Positions 11,418 to 12,050 of a stretch of DNA of 12,050 bases are shown here, piece by piece; the stretch's first letter is position 1, and every line of letters begins with the position of its first letter. The stretch spans positions 1 through 12,050 of the forward strand of contig WTBX01000186.1 of assembly GCA_013138855.1 (NCBI GenBank), read 5' to 3'. The translations under genes were made by a program, and so were the position numbers. Under the pieces are notes generated by a model that was not told the origin of the DNA, searched no databases, and saw only the letters and a program-made list of their open reading frames with translations. This stretch comes from Methylococcaceae bacterium (GTDB taxonomy: Bacteria; Pseudomonadota; Gammaproteobacteria; Methylococcales; Methylomonadaceae).

Positions 11418-12050
11418 TTACAGCTCATCTTGTAGACGTTGATAAATACCACCAAAACTGCCGTTACTCATTAATAAACAATGACTCAGTGGTGTGACTT
11501 CTGTTTTAATGCGGCTAATAATTTCATCCAAACTCGTGCAAATTTCAATATTCTGGGCGTATTGTTTTAACTCGCTTAAATCCCAATCCAATTCTTCGGG
11601 TTGATAAACAATCGCTATATCAGCTTTGTTTAAAGATTCTGCGAGGGTTTTCGTATGAATACCCATGCGCATAGTGTTAGAGCGAGGTTCGACGATAGCG
11701 ATTATTTTTTCCTCACTAACTTGATTGCGTAGACCTTCTAAAGTCATTTTAATCGCGGTAGGATGGTGAGCAAAATCATCATAAATCGTCACGCCATTAA
11801 TTTTAGCGATAACCTCCATACGGCGTTTTACATTTTTAAATTCTGCTAACGCCGCGATAGCATCAGTCGCTAAGACACCCACATGACGTGCAGCAACAAT
11901 GGCTGATAAAGCATTGTAAACATTATGCTCACCTGTTAATGTCCATTGCACTATGCCTTGTGACTCGCCTTTAAAAATTACCTCGAACTCCGTGCTATCC
12001 GCTTTAATTAATCGTGCTTGCCATTCGCTTTCCTGTTTAATAGCGGTATG
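11418..12050 (-). CDS. mpl: UDP-N-acetylmuramate:L-alanyl-gamma-D-glutamyl-meso-diaminopimelate ligase, C-terminal part
   Basis: Cytoplasmic Mur-ligase-family enzyme that joins recycled tripeptide to UDP-MurNAc in peptidoglycan recycling. The window holds the last 210 residues; the frame stays open to the right edge, so the N-terminal and ATP P-loop regions lie outside. Visible signatures are the central-domain GEHNVYNALSAIVAARHVG, then VKRRMEVIAKINGVTIYDDFAHHPTAIK, the Mpl-specific EPRSNTMRMG, and the final SNGSFGGIYQRLQDEL. These distinguish it from MurC. A GTG at 11949-11951 is an internal codon, not the start, since coding sequence with good Mpl similarity (ADSTEFEVIFKG) continues upstream of it. 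The stop is followed within 3 bases by a repeat element, which may form the mRNA 3' end or lie in a transcript shared with the next gene. Confidence 0.95.
   Translation of the reverse strand, partial: HTAIKQESEWQARLIKADSTEFEVIFKGESQGIVQWTLTGEHNVYNALSAIVAARHVGVLATDAIAALAEFKNVKRRMEVIAKINGVTIYDDFAHHPTAIKMTLEGLRNQVSEEKIIAIVEPRSNTMRMGIHTKTLAESLNKADIAIVYQPEELDWDLSELKQYAQNIEICTSLDEIISRIKTEVTPLSHCLLMSNGSFGGIYQRLQDEL

Overview
The window looks like a chromosome segment of an AT-rich gammaproteobacterium. The evidence is an Mpl cell-wall recycling ligase, a DUF3581-type protein (a family known mainly from gammaproteobacteria) and a CvfB-type S1 protein. Many toxin-antitoxin genes, a AAA-ATPase/PD-(D/E)XK protein and many short palindromic repeats fit a large repeat-rich genome such as those of Beggiatoa/Thiothrix-like sulfur bacteria (Thiotrichales). 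That placement is inference, not proven here.

Layout. 1-1184: a Nudix hydrolase (open at the left edge), translationally coupled to a histidine phosphatase. 1213-1296: a short inverted-repeat element. 1379-4120: ctaA (heme A synthase, of a type resembling Bacteroidetes enzymes), then a AAA-ATPase-like/PD-(D/E)XK protein. 4124-5094: a double-hairpin repeat, cvfB, and another inverted-repeat element whose left arm encodes the end of cvfB. 5108-6334: a divergent pair, a DUF3581-type gene (minus) and a HIT-family gene (plus). 6388-9362: three toxin-antitoxin pairs in a row on the plus strand: hipB-hipA, mntA-hepT (MNT/HEPN), and a DUF2281-like antitoxin with a RelE/ParE-family toxin. 9382-9853: a scar zone holding a four-hairpin repeat, a copy of the HIT gene's 3' end fused to a copy of the mntA leader and first codons, and short tandem repeats. 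9868-10724: a 100-aa unknown gene, a possible tiny membrane peptide, and a 94-aa membrane-anchored protein with its own promoter candidate and a clear terminator. 10749-12050 (minus): an unknown 174-aa gene, an inverted-repeat element, and the C-terminal part of mpl.

How the parts relate. The housekeeping genes (ctaA, cvfB, mpl, DUF3581-type, HIT, Nudix/phosphatase) flank an accessory island of stacked toxin-antitoxin modules. The fused fossil at 9516-9690 joins the HIT 3' end directly to the mntA leader without hipBA. It therefore suggests either that hipBA was inserted between those genes or that a duplicated copy lost it. Five repeats share one design: hairpins with 3-nt loops set as inverted pairs. 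They sit at gene ends and in one case run into a coding sequence. No CRISPR array, tRNA or rRNA was seen, and no intact transposase gene.
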